From positions 1 through 15,537 of the forward strand of contig CAYRYP010000033.1 of assembly GCA_964428485.1 (NCBI GenBank): a stretch of 15,537 nucleotides of DNA, in the 5' to 3' direction. The notes under the pieces were generated by a model. The model was not told the DNA's origin. It ran no database searches and saw only the letters and a program-made list of their open reading frames with translations. This DNA is from CAZPAN01 sp964428485 (GTDB lineage Bacteria > Actinomycetota > Coriobacteriia > Coriobacteriales > CADBOM01). A program made the position numbers and the translations under genes. Position 1 is the first letter of the stretch, and each line of letters begins with the position of its first letter. Shown here piece after piece: positions 7,451 through 13,873 of this stretch.

Positions 7451-8536
7451 TCAGTCCAGCCCGTACTTGTAATAGGCCGCGCAGCTACCCTCAGAGGAGA
7501 CCATGCAGGGTCCCACCGGATCCATCGGGGTGCACACCTTGGCGAAGAGCGGGCATGCACTCGGCTTCATGATTCCGCGAAGCACGTCTGCGCACCTGCA
7601 GCCGGGGGGATCTGTGCTATCTGGGACATCCAGCGCAAACCTTCGCATCGCGTCGAAGGAGGCATAGGACTCCCTGATCCGGTATCCCGACATTGGAATC
7701 GTGCCGAGGCCCCTCCAGGTTGAGTCGCATTCCTCGAACACCTCCTCGAGCAGCGCCATCGCGGTCGGATTGCCCTCAACGCTTGCGCCGCGCGCGTAGG
7801 CGATCTCGATCCTGGCATCCCCGGCTGTTAACTGGCGCACCAGCATGGCTATGCCCTGGAGGATGTCGAGCGCCTCGAACCCGGCGATGACACCCGGGAT
7901 GTGACACTCACTTGCGAGAAAGTTGTAGGGCCTACTCCCGATGATCGTGGAGACGTGCCCTGGCAGGATGAAGGCGTCGATAGCCACCTCGTCGTCGTTG
8001 ACGAGGGCCTCGAGCACGTGCGGAACGTTTTTGTGCATGCATGCCACGGTGAAGTTGTCGACCTTCTCGGCGGCGGCTCTCTTGATGGTTGCAGCTACGA
8101 GCGGTGCCGTGGTCTCAAACCCCACGCCTGCGAACACCACCTGCGTGTCGGGGTTGTCGCGCGCGATACCAAGGGCATCTAGTGGGGAGTACACCACCTC
8201 TACGTTGGCCCCCAGGCTCCTGGCGCTCTGAAGCGATTCGGAGCTGCCGGGTACGCGGATCATGTCGCCGAATGTGGCCACCGTGACCCCAGGCATCATT
8301 GACATCGCGATGATCGAGTCGATGTCTTTGGTGGGGGTCACGCAAACAGGGCATCCCGGGCCGCTCAGAAGCTCGATTCCCTCTGGGAGAAGCCCTCTCA
8401 GTCCGTTTTTCGCGATGGACATCGTGTGGGTGCCGCAGACCTCCATGATTCTCGCATGGTCTGGGGCGTGTTCACCTATCGAGCGCACTAGGGCGCGTGC
8501 CAGTTCAGGATCGGAGAAGCGATACAGATCTACCAT
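7451..8536 (-). CDS. hypD: Hydrogenase maturation protein HypD (iron-sulfur)
   Basis: A 361-residue protein forming the scaffold, with HypC, on which the Fe(CN)2CO group is assembled. Diagnostic motifs are MEVCGTHTMSI (Cys34), SGPGCPVCVTP (Cys62 and Cys65), GVGFETTAP and CMHKNVPHVLEAL. The C-terminal part has a cluster of cysteines (GCRCADVL, SACPLFAKVC, VGPCM, GSCAAYYKY) that would hold the [4Fe-4S] cluster. The ATG at 8536 starts 4 bp after the hypC stop, with no clear Shine-Dalgarno sequence, which suggests translational coupling to hypC. The frame is open to 8599, but the extra residues overlap hypC and are not HypD-like. Confidence 0.96.
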   Translation of the reverse strand: MVDLYRFSDPELARALVRSIGEHAPDHARIMEVCGTHTMSIAKNGLRGLLPEGIELLSGPGCPVCVTPTKDIDSIIAMSMMPGVTVATFGDMIRVPGSSESLQSARSLGANVEVVYSPLDALGIARDNPDTQVVFAGVGFETTAPLVAATIKRAAAEKVDNFTVACMHKNVPHVLEALVNDDEVAIDAFILPGHVSTIIGSRPYNFLASECHIPGVIAGFEALDILQGIAMLVRQLTAGDARIEIAYARGASVEGNPTAMALLEEVFEECDSTWRGLGTIPMSGYRIRESYASFDAMRRFALDVPDSTDPPGCRCADVLRGIMKPSACPLFAKVCTPMDPVGPCMVSSEGSCAAYYKYGLD

Positions 8537-8540
8537 TTCT

Positions 8541-8789
8541 CTAACCCGCGATCCGCGCTTCGGGGCCGGCCAGCTGCGCCAGCTCCTCGATGAGCCCAAT
8601 GGTTTCGGCGGCCTCCGCCTCGTCTATTATCGTGATCGCAAACCCCGCGTGCGTCAGGATGTAGTCACCCACCTTGGCATCCGGCACCAGATCCACAGAT
8701 GCGTCCCTCTCGGCGCCCATCACGTCGATTCTGGCCATGTTGGTTTTGCTGTCTATCTCGATGATCCTGCCCGGTATCGCAAGGCACAT
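8541..8789 (-). CDS. hypC: Hydrogenase maturation chaperone HypC
   Basis: An 82-residue protein beginning MCLAIPGRI. The conserved N-terminal Cys2 binds the iron centre during transfer from HypD to the hydrogenase large subunit. The rest (GDYILTHAGFAITIIDEAEA) is the usual HypC/HupF beta-barrel pattern. AAGGGGG lies eight bases before the ATG. Its position directly before hypD matches the physical HypC-HypD complex. With one copy here and no hydrogenase nearby, its client enzyme cannot be told from the window. Confidence 0.95.
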   Translation of the reverse strand: MCLAIPGRIIEIDSKTNMARIDVMGAERDASVDLVPDAKVGDYILTHAGFAITIIDEAEAAETIGLIEELAQLAGPEARIAG

Positions 8790-8865
8790 GCGAAATGCCC
8801 CCTTGGAGTATCTGCATCCAGGCGCATCCCCCAGCGCGCCCGGCGAAAAGTTCGAACTAACTCGA

Positions 8866-11391
8866 TTATATGGAAATACCAGCGGACATCCGCGCCGAGG
8901 CGCTCACGGCTTGCCCGTAGGAGATGCAGCCGTCATTGGGCGGCAGGTCGATGTGGGTGAGCACGCGCATGCCTCCGCGCCTGAGCATCGAGACCAGGTA
9001 TCCCATGACAAGCCTGTTGGCCATGACCCCTCCCGATAGGGCCACGGTGGTGATCCCTGTGATGTTGCGGATCCCCGATACGGCGCTGGAGAAACCGTCG
9101 CACAGCGCTATGTGGGCGCGCAGCGAGATCAGGCCGGGTGAGACCCCTGCAGCCACGTCGTCGAGTATCGCCCGCACCGTCTGGGAGGGGTCGATAACCA
9201 AACAGCTGTCCTTCTCGTCGTCGCACATCACAAGCATCGCGTAGCGGGGCATCGAGTCCGCCAGGCCGTAATCGGAGAGTACGAGGCCGGTTTGCCGGTC
9301 GCGGGTGGCGCTCTCCAGAAGCATCGGGGCCTGCCCGTCGAATTGCGCATCCATGCAAAGCCCCACCAGGGCGGAGAACGCGTCAAGCAGTCTTCCGCAG
9401 GAAGAGGTCTGGTTTACGCCGAGTCCGCTGGTCAGCATGAAGTCGAGCATCTCGACACCATCGTCCCCGAGAGATTCGATGATGCGCACGGCCCCTGGAT
9501 GGTTGAGGAGCTTGAGGTGCGACAGCAGCGCGTAGGCCATGCGCACTGGGTGTTCCACCGCAGAGCTCCCACCCGGCAGCGGCATCTGCATGAGGTGGCC
9601 CATCCTCTCCGACTCGGCCGTGTTGCACACCAGCACCTCGCCACCCCATATCGTGCCGTCCGTGCCGTACCCGGTTCCGTCGAGAGCTACGCCTATCACC
9701 GGCTCATCGGCCTCGATGTTCCCGGCGGCGATATGTTCTCCTAAGACCGCTGCTATGTGGGCGTGGTGGTGCTGCACCTCGAAAAGCGGTGCCCCCGCCA
9801 GTGCGCCTCCTGCATCCACGGCCGATCTGGCCCACTTGGTGGAGAGGTACTCGGGGTGCATGTCGCATGCGACGGCGCTTGGAGACAGCGAGAAGACGCG
9901 CTCGTAGAGCTCCAATGTCGCCTGCCAGCTCTCCAGGGCCTCCGCGCTCTCAAGATCGCCTATGTGCTGTGATACGAAAGCCTCGCCCCCGCGCGCGATG
10001 CAAAACGTGCTTTTCTGCTCCGGCCCGACGCCCAGAATGGTCCCGACGCCGGTTGCGCCCTCGTCTGCTCTACCACCGGCACCACCGCCTCCTGCAGATG
10101 GGAACGCCACTGGTACGGGGGCGTATCCCCGGGCTCTTCTTACCATCTGAACGTTTCCGCCGATGATCCGCGCCACGGAGTCATCGTAGCGTGAGACTAT
10201 CTCACGGTCGTTGTCCAAGAAGATGTCGGCCACACCGTCGAGAAGGTGGTGCGCCGAGTCGTTGTCGCCTATGATCGGGCTCTCGGAGATGTTGCCCGAT
10301 GTCATCACCAGGGGCACCCCGGCGTTTCTCACCAACATGTGCTGAAGCGGGGTGCACGGAAGCATGATCCCTACCTCGGCAAGTCCTGGGGCGATGTCGT
10401 CGGCGAGTTTGATGCTAGGGTTTGGCCGCTTTCGCATCAGCACTATAGGTGCTGCAGGCGAGCTTAGAAGCCTGGCCTCCGCCTCGTTTACCCTGCAGAT
10501 TCTCTTGGCCTCGTCCACATCGCGTACCATCACGGCGAAGGGCTTGCCGTCGCGGTGCTTGCGCTCGCGCAGTGCCTTTACGGCGGCCTGATTGGTGGCG
10601 TCGCACACCAGGTGGTATCCGCCAAGCCCCTTCTCCGCTACTATCGCGCCCCTTTTGATCATCGCCAGGCATGTGAGTATCATCGTCTCGCTCTCGCCTC
10701 TGGCGTCGTCGGTCGTGCCCCTTCTGTCGCCGGAGAACCCCTTTGAGATCAGATCGGTACCATCGACTGGAGCATGGATGGAGAGCCTGGGGCCGCATTC
10801 GAAACAGGCGTCGGGCTGGGCGTGAAACCTCCTGTCGAGCGGGTCGGAGTACTCGCGGGCGCAGTCTGGGCACATCTCGAAGGCGGCCATCGAGGTCTTC
10901 GGTCGATCGTAGGGTAGCCCGGTGATGATGGTGAACCTCGGCCCGCACTCGGTGCAGTTTATGAACGGGTAGCCGTACCTTCTGTTGGTGTGGTCGAAGA
11001 GTTCCTCGAGGCATTTGGGGCAGGTTGCCATGTCGGCTGGGATCTGGGTCGCCTGCACCACCTCGTCGTCTTGGACATCTCCCGCTTCACCCGAGGCGGT
11101 GTCCGCACCGTTCTCCTCAGATCTCTTTATCTCGAACCCGCAACATCCCTGCGGTGCCACGTCGATCACCGATATGGAGTCTACGCGCGCCGCAGCTGGC
11201 GCATCGGTTTTAAGGTCGGAGATAAAGGAGTCGACCAGGGGAGACTCGCCTTCAATGTGCATGTCCACGCCGGACACGGAGTTGCGTACCCAGCCGGATA
11301 CGAGATTGCGTCTGGCTATCCTGTAGACAAACGGTCGGAACCCCACTCCCTGCACTATCCCGTCGATGTGTATGTCAACAGAGCGAATCAT
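8866..11391 (-). CDS. hypF: Carbamoyltransferase HypF
   Basis: About 841 residues, somewhat longer than the usual 750-780. HypF makes the carbamoyl group from carbamoyl phosphate and ATP and loads it on HypE. Domains in order: acylphosphatase (about 1-95, GIVQGVGFRPF and WVRNS), two zinc motifs C-x2-C-x18-C-x2-C (Cys124/127/146/149 and Cys174/177/196/199), a YrdC-like nucleotide-binding domain (about 225-425), and a Kae1-like carbamoyltransferase domain (about 450-841) with VQHHHAHIAA, VALDGTGYGTDG and PPNDGCISYGQA. The extra length comes from an acidic spacer before the first zinc motif and a Gly-rich spacer near residue 434. The start is uncertain: ATG 11391 gives the family-like N-terminus MIRSVDIHIDG, ATG 11421 adds ten residues, and neither has a good ribosome binding site. 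Confidence 0.94.
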   Translation of the reverse strand: MIRSVDIHIDGIVQGVGFRPFVYRIARRNLVSGWVRNSVSGVDMHIEGESPLVDSFISDLKTDAPAAARVDSISVIDVAPQGCCGFEIKRSEENGADTASGEAGDVQDDEVVQATQIPADMATCPKCLEELFDHTNRRYGYPFINCTECGPRFTIITGLPYDRPKTSMAAFEMCPDCAREYSDPLDRRFHAQPDACFECGPRLSIHAPVDGTDLISKGFSGDRRGTTDDARGESETMILTCLAMIKRGAIVAEKGLGGYHLVCDATNQAAVKALRERKHRDGKPFAVMVRDVDEAKRICRVNEAEARLLSSPAAPIVLMRKRPNPSIKLADDIAPGLAEVGIMLPCTPLQHMLVRNAGVPLVMTSGNISESPIIGDNDSAHHLLDGVADIFLDNDREIVSRYDDSVARIIGGNVQMVRRARGYAPVPVAFPSAGGGGAGGRADEGATGVGTILGVGPEQKSTFCIARGGEAFVSQHIGDLESAEALESWQATLELYERVFSLSPSAVACDMHPEYLSTKWARSAVDAGGALAGAPLFEVQHHHAHIAAVLGEHIAAGNIEADEPVIGVALDGTGYGTDGTIWGGEVLVCNTAESERMGHLMQMPLPGGSSAVEHPVRMAYALLSHLKLLNHPGAVRIIESLGDDGVEMLDFMLTSGLGVNQTSSCGRLLDAFSALVGLCMDAQFDGQAPMLLESATRDRQTGLVLSDYGLADSMPRYAMLVMCDDEKDSCLVIDPSQTVRAILDDVAAGVSPGLISLRAHIALCDGFSSAVSGIRNITGITTVALSGGVMANRLVMGYLVSMLRRGGMRVLTHIDLPPNDGCISYGQAVSASARMSAGISI

Positions 11392-11491
11392 CTTAGTGTC
11401 AGCTCGCAGCCTTCGGGTCATGTACGCTCGGTAGGTTCCATCTGTCCGTGTAACTCAGGAAGATATGGATATGCACGGCGTTACCCACCTC

Positions 11492-11908
11492 TTAAAGCTC
11501 GCCTAGCACCATGGCGGAAATCGTGCCGCGTCTGATTCCTTTGGTCCCCAGGATGAGGTTGGCGAGGTAGCTGACGCGCTTGCCCTCGCCGCGCAGCACG
11601 ATAGTCTCGACACAGTCGCTCTCGTCGACGTAGATCCGCGAGCATGACATCACGTGTTTGCGGAAGCCCCTCTTGATCGACTCGAGCTTAAAGAGCAGGT
11701 TTGGGTCGGCGCAGTCGAACTCCAGCATTATAGTCGCGGCTGCCTCGACTCCCGAGACCTCCCATTCCTTCTTGTCGAGGGCTTCGCGGATCAGATCCCT
11801 GATCGCCTCGGAGCGGTTCTTGGAGACCCCGCGATCCTCGACGTACCTGTCGAAGTCCCTAAGCATGTCCTCCGGGATGGTGACGCTGAATCTGAACAGG
11901 TCGGTCAT
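11492..11908 (-). CDS. nikR: NikR-family transcriptional regulator with a degenerate nickel site
   Basis: A 138-residue protein with the full NikR layout: an N-terminal ribbon-helix-helix DNA-binding domain (about 3-45, RFSVTIPEDML and NRSEAIRDLIREAL) and a C-terminal ACT-like ligand domain (about 55-138, with SDCVETIVLRGEG and GTKGIRRG). Aligned without gaps to E. coli and Pyrococcus NikR from memory, the four nickel ligands His76, His87, His89 and Cys95 correspond here to Arg80, Arg91, Tyr93 and Cys99. Only the cysteine is kept. Ordinary nickel sensing is therefore doubtful, while DNA binding looks intact. ATG 11908 is used; a GTG at 11917 is possible and lies 3 bp after the stop of the preceding small ORF. 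The gene sits directly before hypF, and a NikR-like operator lies upstream of the small ORF. Confidence 0.85.
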   Translation of the reverse strand: MTDLFRFSVTIPEDMLRDFDRYVEDRGVSKNRSEAIRDLIREALDKKEWEVSGVEAAATIMLEFDCADPNLLFKLESIKRGFRKHVMSCSRIYVDESDCVETIVLRGEGKRVSYLANLILGTKGIRRGTISAMVLGEL

Positions 11909-11920
11909 GAGCCTCACGCC

Positions 11921-12166
11921 CTACATGCGGTTTACGGTGAACCCGGCATCCTCGTCCTCGACCACATCCATGGCCTCGCTCAGCATTCCGCGGGCCTCGT
12001 CGAGGAGCCTCTGGACCTCCTCAAGCTTCGCCGCGGTGGCTGAGAGCGCGCCGCTGTCGGCTAGGTGGTAGGCCCTGTGCGTCCAGCGCCTACTCAAGGC
12101 GACCGACTCGTCGATCTGCTGGATGGTGACCTTGAGCTGGCTGGTGTTCACGCCGTTGTTGCACAT
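11921..12166 (-). CDS. Small protein of unknown function, upstream of nikR
   Basis: An 81-residue ORF I do not recognise. Its ATG at 12166 has AAGG six bases upstream, and its stop lies only 3-12 bp before the nikR start, so it is very likely real and co-transcribed with nikR. The N-terminus is MCNNGVNTSQ. From about residue 38 the chain is Ala/Leu/Glu-rich with heptad-like spacing (KLEEVQRLLDEARGMLSEAM), suggesting a helical hairpin or short coiled coil. There is no signal peptide or membrane segment. It has one cysteine (Cys2) and two histidines near residues 30-34, too few to call it a metal-binding protein. It is the first gene after the NikR-like operator. Confidence 0.7.
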   Translation of the reverse strand: MCNNGVNTSQLKVTIQQIDESVALSRRWTHRAYHLADSGALSATAAKLEEVQRLLDEARGMLSEAMDVVEDEDAGFTVNRM

Positions 12167-12197
12167 GGGAAGCCTTCTTTCGGGGGATTGTGGTTTG

Positions 12198-12224
12198 GTG
12201 TTAACAATTTAAAAAGTGTATCAC
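12198..12224 (-). promoter_or_regulatory. Candidate NikR operator
   Basis: A 27-bp inverted repeat, GTGTTAA-N13-GTATCAC on the plus strand, inside the only AT-rich stretch between trxA and the small ORF. As I recall it, the NikR site reported outside enterobacteria is GTGTTAC-N13/14-GTAACAC; this matches 12 of 14 defined bases with the right spacing. It ends 32 bp before the start of the small ORF, so it probably overlaps the promoter of the leftward operon, although I cannot place clear -35 and -10 boxes. Confidence 0.6.
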
Positions 12225-12295
12225 CTAGAGAAGCGCCCGCCCCCGAGCGTTTAGCAGGGACGGGCACTGAGTACACTGTCGATGCGCCTTATAGG

Positions 12296-12619
12296 CTACC
12301 CGAGAGCCCTGGATAGCTTGCTCTCGAGGGTCGCGAGATCGGAGAACCCCATCATCGAGTCCACGACGTCGCCGTTCTTGATGACGAGTGTGGTCGGAAC
12401 CGCCTGGATCCCGTAGCGCATCGCAAGCTCGCGGCTCTCATCGATGTCGACGGATACGCACAGAGCTTCGGAGGCGTGCTCGCTCGCAAACTGATCGAAG
12501 ATCGGGGCGAACATCTTGCAGGGTCCGCACCATACGGCACTGAAGTCGACGAATACCACCTTGTCGCTTCCATTTATGGTTGTGTCGTAGTTGGCTGCGG
12601 TGAGCTTTTCGACGGCCAT
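12296..12619 (-). CDS. trxA: Thioredoxin
   Basis: A 107-residue cytoplasmic disulfide reductant with the standard thioredoxin fold. The active site WCGPC has Cys31 and Cys34, the cis-proline loop is AVPTT, and Asp25 (FVDFSAVW) is the usual buried acid. The residues before the active site are SAV rather than the common WAE or WAP. The reading frame is open to 12805, but the ATG at 12619 is preceded by GGAAGGAAGAGGGAG and gives a normal thioredoxin N-terminus, so it is the likely start. It is divergent from the 186-residue ORF and followed, after 129 bp, by the operon that carries nikR and hypFCDE. No thioredoxin reductase is in the window. Confidence 0.93.
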   Translation of the reverse strand: MAVEKLTAANYDTTINGSDKVVFVDFSAVWCGPCKMFAPIFDQFASEHASEALCVSVDIDESRELAMRYGIQAVPTTLVIKNGDVVDSMMGFSDLATLESKLSRALG

Positions 12620-12754
12620 CTCCCTCTTCCTTCCAGATGCGCTCCCGGTTTTGGCTGGGAGTCTTTCATGTGGGTGATAATGTCTACGGAGAAGTCTAAC
12701 AGTTGGAACCGCACCGCGCGCCCGCGTTCCCGTAGTTTTGGAAAGGAGCCTCAG

Positions 12755-13315
12755 ATGTCCCTGGGCCTTGATGCCAAAGAGCTCGCGGAGTCGGAGTGTG
12801 CCCAAAGAAGAGAGCTACTTTCGAGATTTCGCCATGCGGTTCTTGGAAGCCCCATGGCGCTCGTGGTGGCGGTGCGTGGCAACTCGTGCACCATCCCGAT
12901 GCTCGACGGTGGCGGTGGATTTCTGGACGGACCGGATGGAGAGGCCCTCTCTAAGACCCTCGACTCCATGGGCTATCCCAAAGGATCGCTGATGGGCGTC
13001 CAGCTTCCGGACGATCTCGGTGCCCCGTCGTCGAAGATGACGACTGCGGATCTCAGGTTGATAATTGAGGTGGTGGACCCGATCGCGGTGGCCGCCCTAG
13101 ACCGCAGGGCGCTCGAGGCGCTGACCGAGGCGTTCGATGGGAAGGTGGAGGAAAGAGTTGTTGCCGGGGACGTCACCGGAAGGGTGTCGAGGCACGTCCT
13201 TGGAAGGCTGCTCGTGTTTGTGGACGACCTCGAGGCCTCGCTCGGGTCGCAGGATGGCAAGCGTAGGGCCTGGTTGGAGCTCAGGAACCTGTCTGGCCCG
13301 ATTGGCCGAAGCTGA
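12755..13315 (+). CDS. Unknown protein, possibly a degenerate uracil-DNA-glycosylase-fold protein
   Basis: A 186-residue soluble protein; AAGGAG six bases before the ATG sets the start. The frame extends upstream to 12476, but that part is antisense to trxA. By eye its layout follows uracil-DNA glycosylases of families 4/5. GGGFLDGPDGEALSKTLDSM (52-71) resembles the G-x-PF-G-x-x-G-x-x-L block. DPIAVAALDRRALEALTEAF (108-127) resembles the P-x-x-IVALG-x-x-A helix. GRLLVFVDDLEASL (150-163) sits where the HP-x-x-L strand would be, and KRRAWLEL (169-176) matches the K-R-x-x-W-x-x-L end. The catalytic positions are not kept: the N-terminal GE-x-PG motif is absent, His-Pro is replaced by Asp157-Asp158, and there are no cluster cysteines. 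DNA repair activity is therefore unlikely. The assignment is inference; 'hypothetical protein' is the safe label. Confidence 0.75.
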   Translation: MSLGLDAKELAESECAQRRELLSRFRHAVLGSPMALVVAVRGNSCTIPMLDGGGGFLDGPDGEALSKTLDSMGYPKGSLMGVQLPDDLGAPSSKMTTADLRLIIEVVDPIAVAALDRRALEALTEAFDGKVEERVVAGDVTGRVSRHVLGRLLVFVDDLEASLGSQDGKRRAWLELRNLSGPIGRS

Positions 13316-13330
13316 ACCGATCGGGCGCTT
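13297..13330 (+). terminator. Hairpin at the 3' end of the 186-residue ORF
   Basis: Arms 13297-13305 (CCCGATTGG) and 13317-13325 (CCGATCGGG) pair over 9 positions with one U-G pair and an 11-base loop that contains the stop codon. The tail CGCTTTCG is not T-rich. It lies between two converging genes and could act on both strands. Confidence 0.4.
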
Positions 13331-13345
13331 TCGCTGGCGGTGGAA

Positions 13346-13534
13346 CTAGTCCTCTTCGATGTCGACGATGGCTCCCATGGGACACTCTTCCATGCAATCG
13401 CCGCAGGCCGTGCATGCCTCTTCGTTGACCACCGAGGCGTATTCCCCCAATATGTCAATGGCTCCAGATGGGCAGACCTCTAAACAGATTCCGCAAGCCG
13501 AGCACTCGCTTCGCTCAATTACCGGATGTGACAT
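13346..13534 (-). CDS. 2[4Fe-4S] ferredoxin
   Basis: A 62-residue clostridial-type ferredoxin with two C-x2-C-x2-C-x3-CP motifs, CSACGICLEVCP and CTACGDCMEECP, giving eight cysteines for two [4Fe-4S] clusters. Length, acidic character and pseudo-twofold symmetry are typical of the small soluble low-potential electron carriers of anaerobes, which serve pyruvate:ferredoxin oxidoreductase and hydrogenases. The ATG at 13534 has GGAGG four bases upstream. A GTG at 13555 would add seven residues but lacks a good ribosome binding site. The gene is single, converges on the 186-residue ORF and diverges from rpsB. Upstream lie a palindrome and a pair of 8-bp direct repeats that may regulate it. Confidence 0.93.
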   Translation of the reverse strand: MSHPVIERSECSACGICLEVCPSGAIDILGEYASVVNEEACTACGDCMEECPMGAIVDIEED

Positions 13535-13546
13535 CTCTCCTCCAGT

Positions 13547-13564
13547 TATTGACACGTGACAAAA
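13547..13564. promoter_or_regulatory. Palindromic operator-like site upstream of the ferredoxin gene
   Basis: An 18-bp sequence centred on CACGTG with core TTGACACGTGACAA; 14 of the 18 positions are symmetric, the exceptions being the two A-A pairs. Size and TTG...CAA ends recall sites of the CRP/FNR family, but it matches no consensus I can name exactly. It ends 13 bp before the ferredoxin ATG, close to the ribosome binding site, which would suit a repressor. Confidence 0.35.
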
Positions 13565-13572
13565 CTCTCACA

Positions 13573-13594
13573 CTGCAAAACTTACGCTGCAAAA
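13573..13594. repeat. Direct repeat CTGCAAAA x2
   Basis: CTGCAAAA occurs at 13573-13580 and again at 13587-13594, a 14-bp period, upstream of the ferredoxin gene. A third copy at 13763-13770 begins within the -10 box of the proposed rpsB promoter and runs over its likely start point. It could be a regulator site, or chance in an AT-rich stretch. Confidence 0.4.
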
Positions 13595-13734
13595 ATACAC
13601 ACAAGGGACCTGCAAGGCAATAGGTTGCGGCACACTTATGCACTGCGTTGCCCTTACGGCCCCGCCACCATCATCCGGCGGGCGGGCACCTCGCGCCGTT
13701 TCTCCCCAATCGCCACCTTATCGGGGCGTTTCTC

Positions 13735-13764
13735 TTGCACCTGCGTCAACGTGGCGGATATACT
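13735..13764 (+). promoter_or_regulatory. Probable promoter of rpsB-tsf
   Basis: TTGCAC at 13735-13740, an 18-bp spacer, and TATACT at 13759-13764 form a good housekeeping-sigma promoter, the best match in the window. Transcription would begin near 13771 and leave a leader of about 100 bases before the rpsB ATG, including a hairpin at 13810-13825 with a GTAA (GNRA-type) loop. Confidence 0.55.
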
Positions 13765-13873
13765 GCAAAAGTTCGCTTTATTCCGCATGTCTGGGGACCT
13801 CGGGCGCGTGTGGCCGTAAGGCTGCGTCTTGGGGGATGAACCGGGCAGAAGACTAACAAATTGGAGGAAAAAT

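Larger units (their letters stand above)
13535..13873. other. Intergenic region between ferredoxin and rpsB
   Basis: A 339-bp gap between divergent genes. I see no credible coding sequence: the plus-strand frames here have no ribosome binding sites and no family-like sequence. It holds a palindrome at 13547-13564, two copies of CTGCAAAA (13573-13580 and 13587-13594) with a third at 13763-13770, a short hairpin at 13661-13682 (CCCGCC / GGCGGG), a promoter for rpsB at 13735-13764 and an rpsB leader of about 100 bases. Confidence 0.6.

Noticed and set aside
11422..11491. A second NikR-like site between nikR and hypF (GTGTAAC on the plus strand)
   Set aside because: Only one half-site is convincing. 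At 13-15 bp spacing the partner half matches the consensus at about three of seven positions.
12642..12661. Hairpin CTCCC / GGGAG in the trxA-ORF gap as a terminator
   Set aside because: Only five base pairs, and no rightward gene ends before it. On the minus strand it would lie in the trxA leader with no clear role.
12651..12681. Promoter for the 186-residue ORF (TTGGCT ... GATAAT)
   Set aside because: The spacing of 19 bp is too long and the -35 box is poor; GATAAT alone is not enough.
13556..13856. Several plus-strand frames of 63-87 codons before rpsB
   Set aside because: No ribosome binding sites, overlapping alternatives in three frames, Arg/Ser/Pro-rich shadow composition, and a promoter plus leader lie in the same place.
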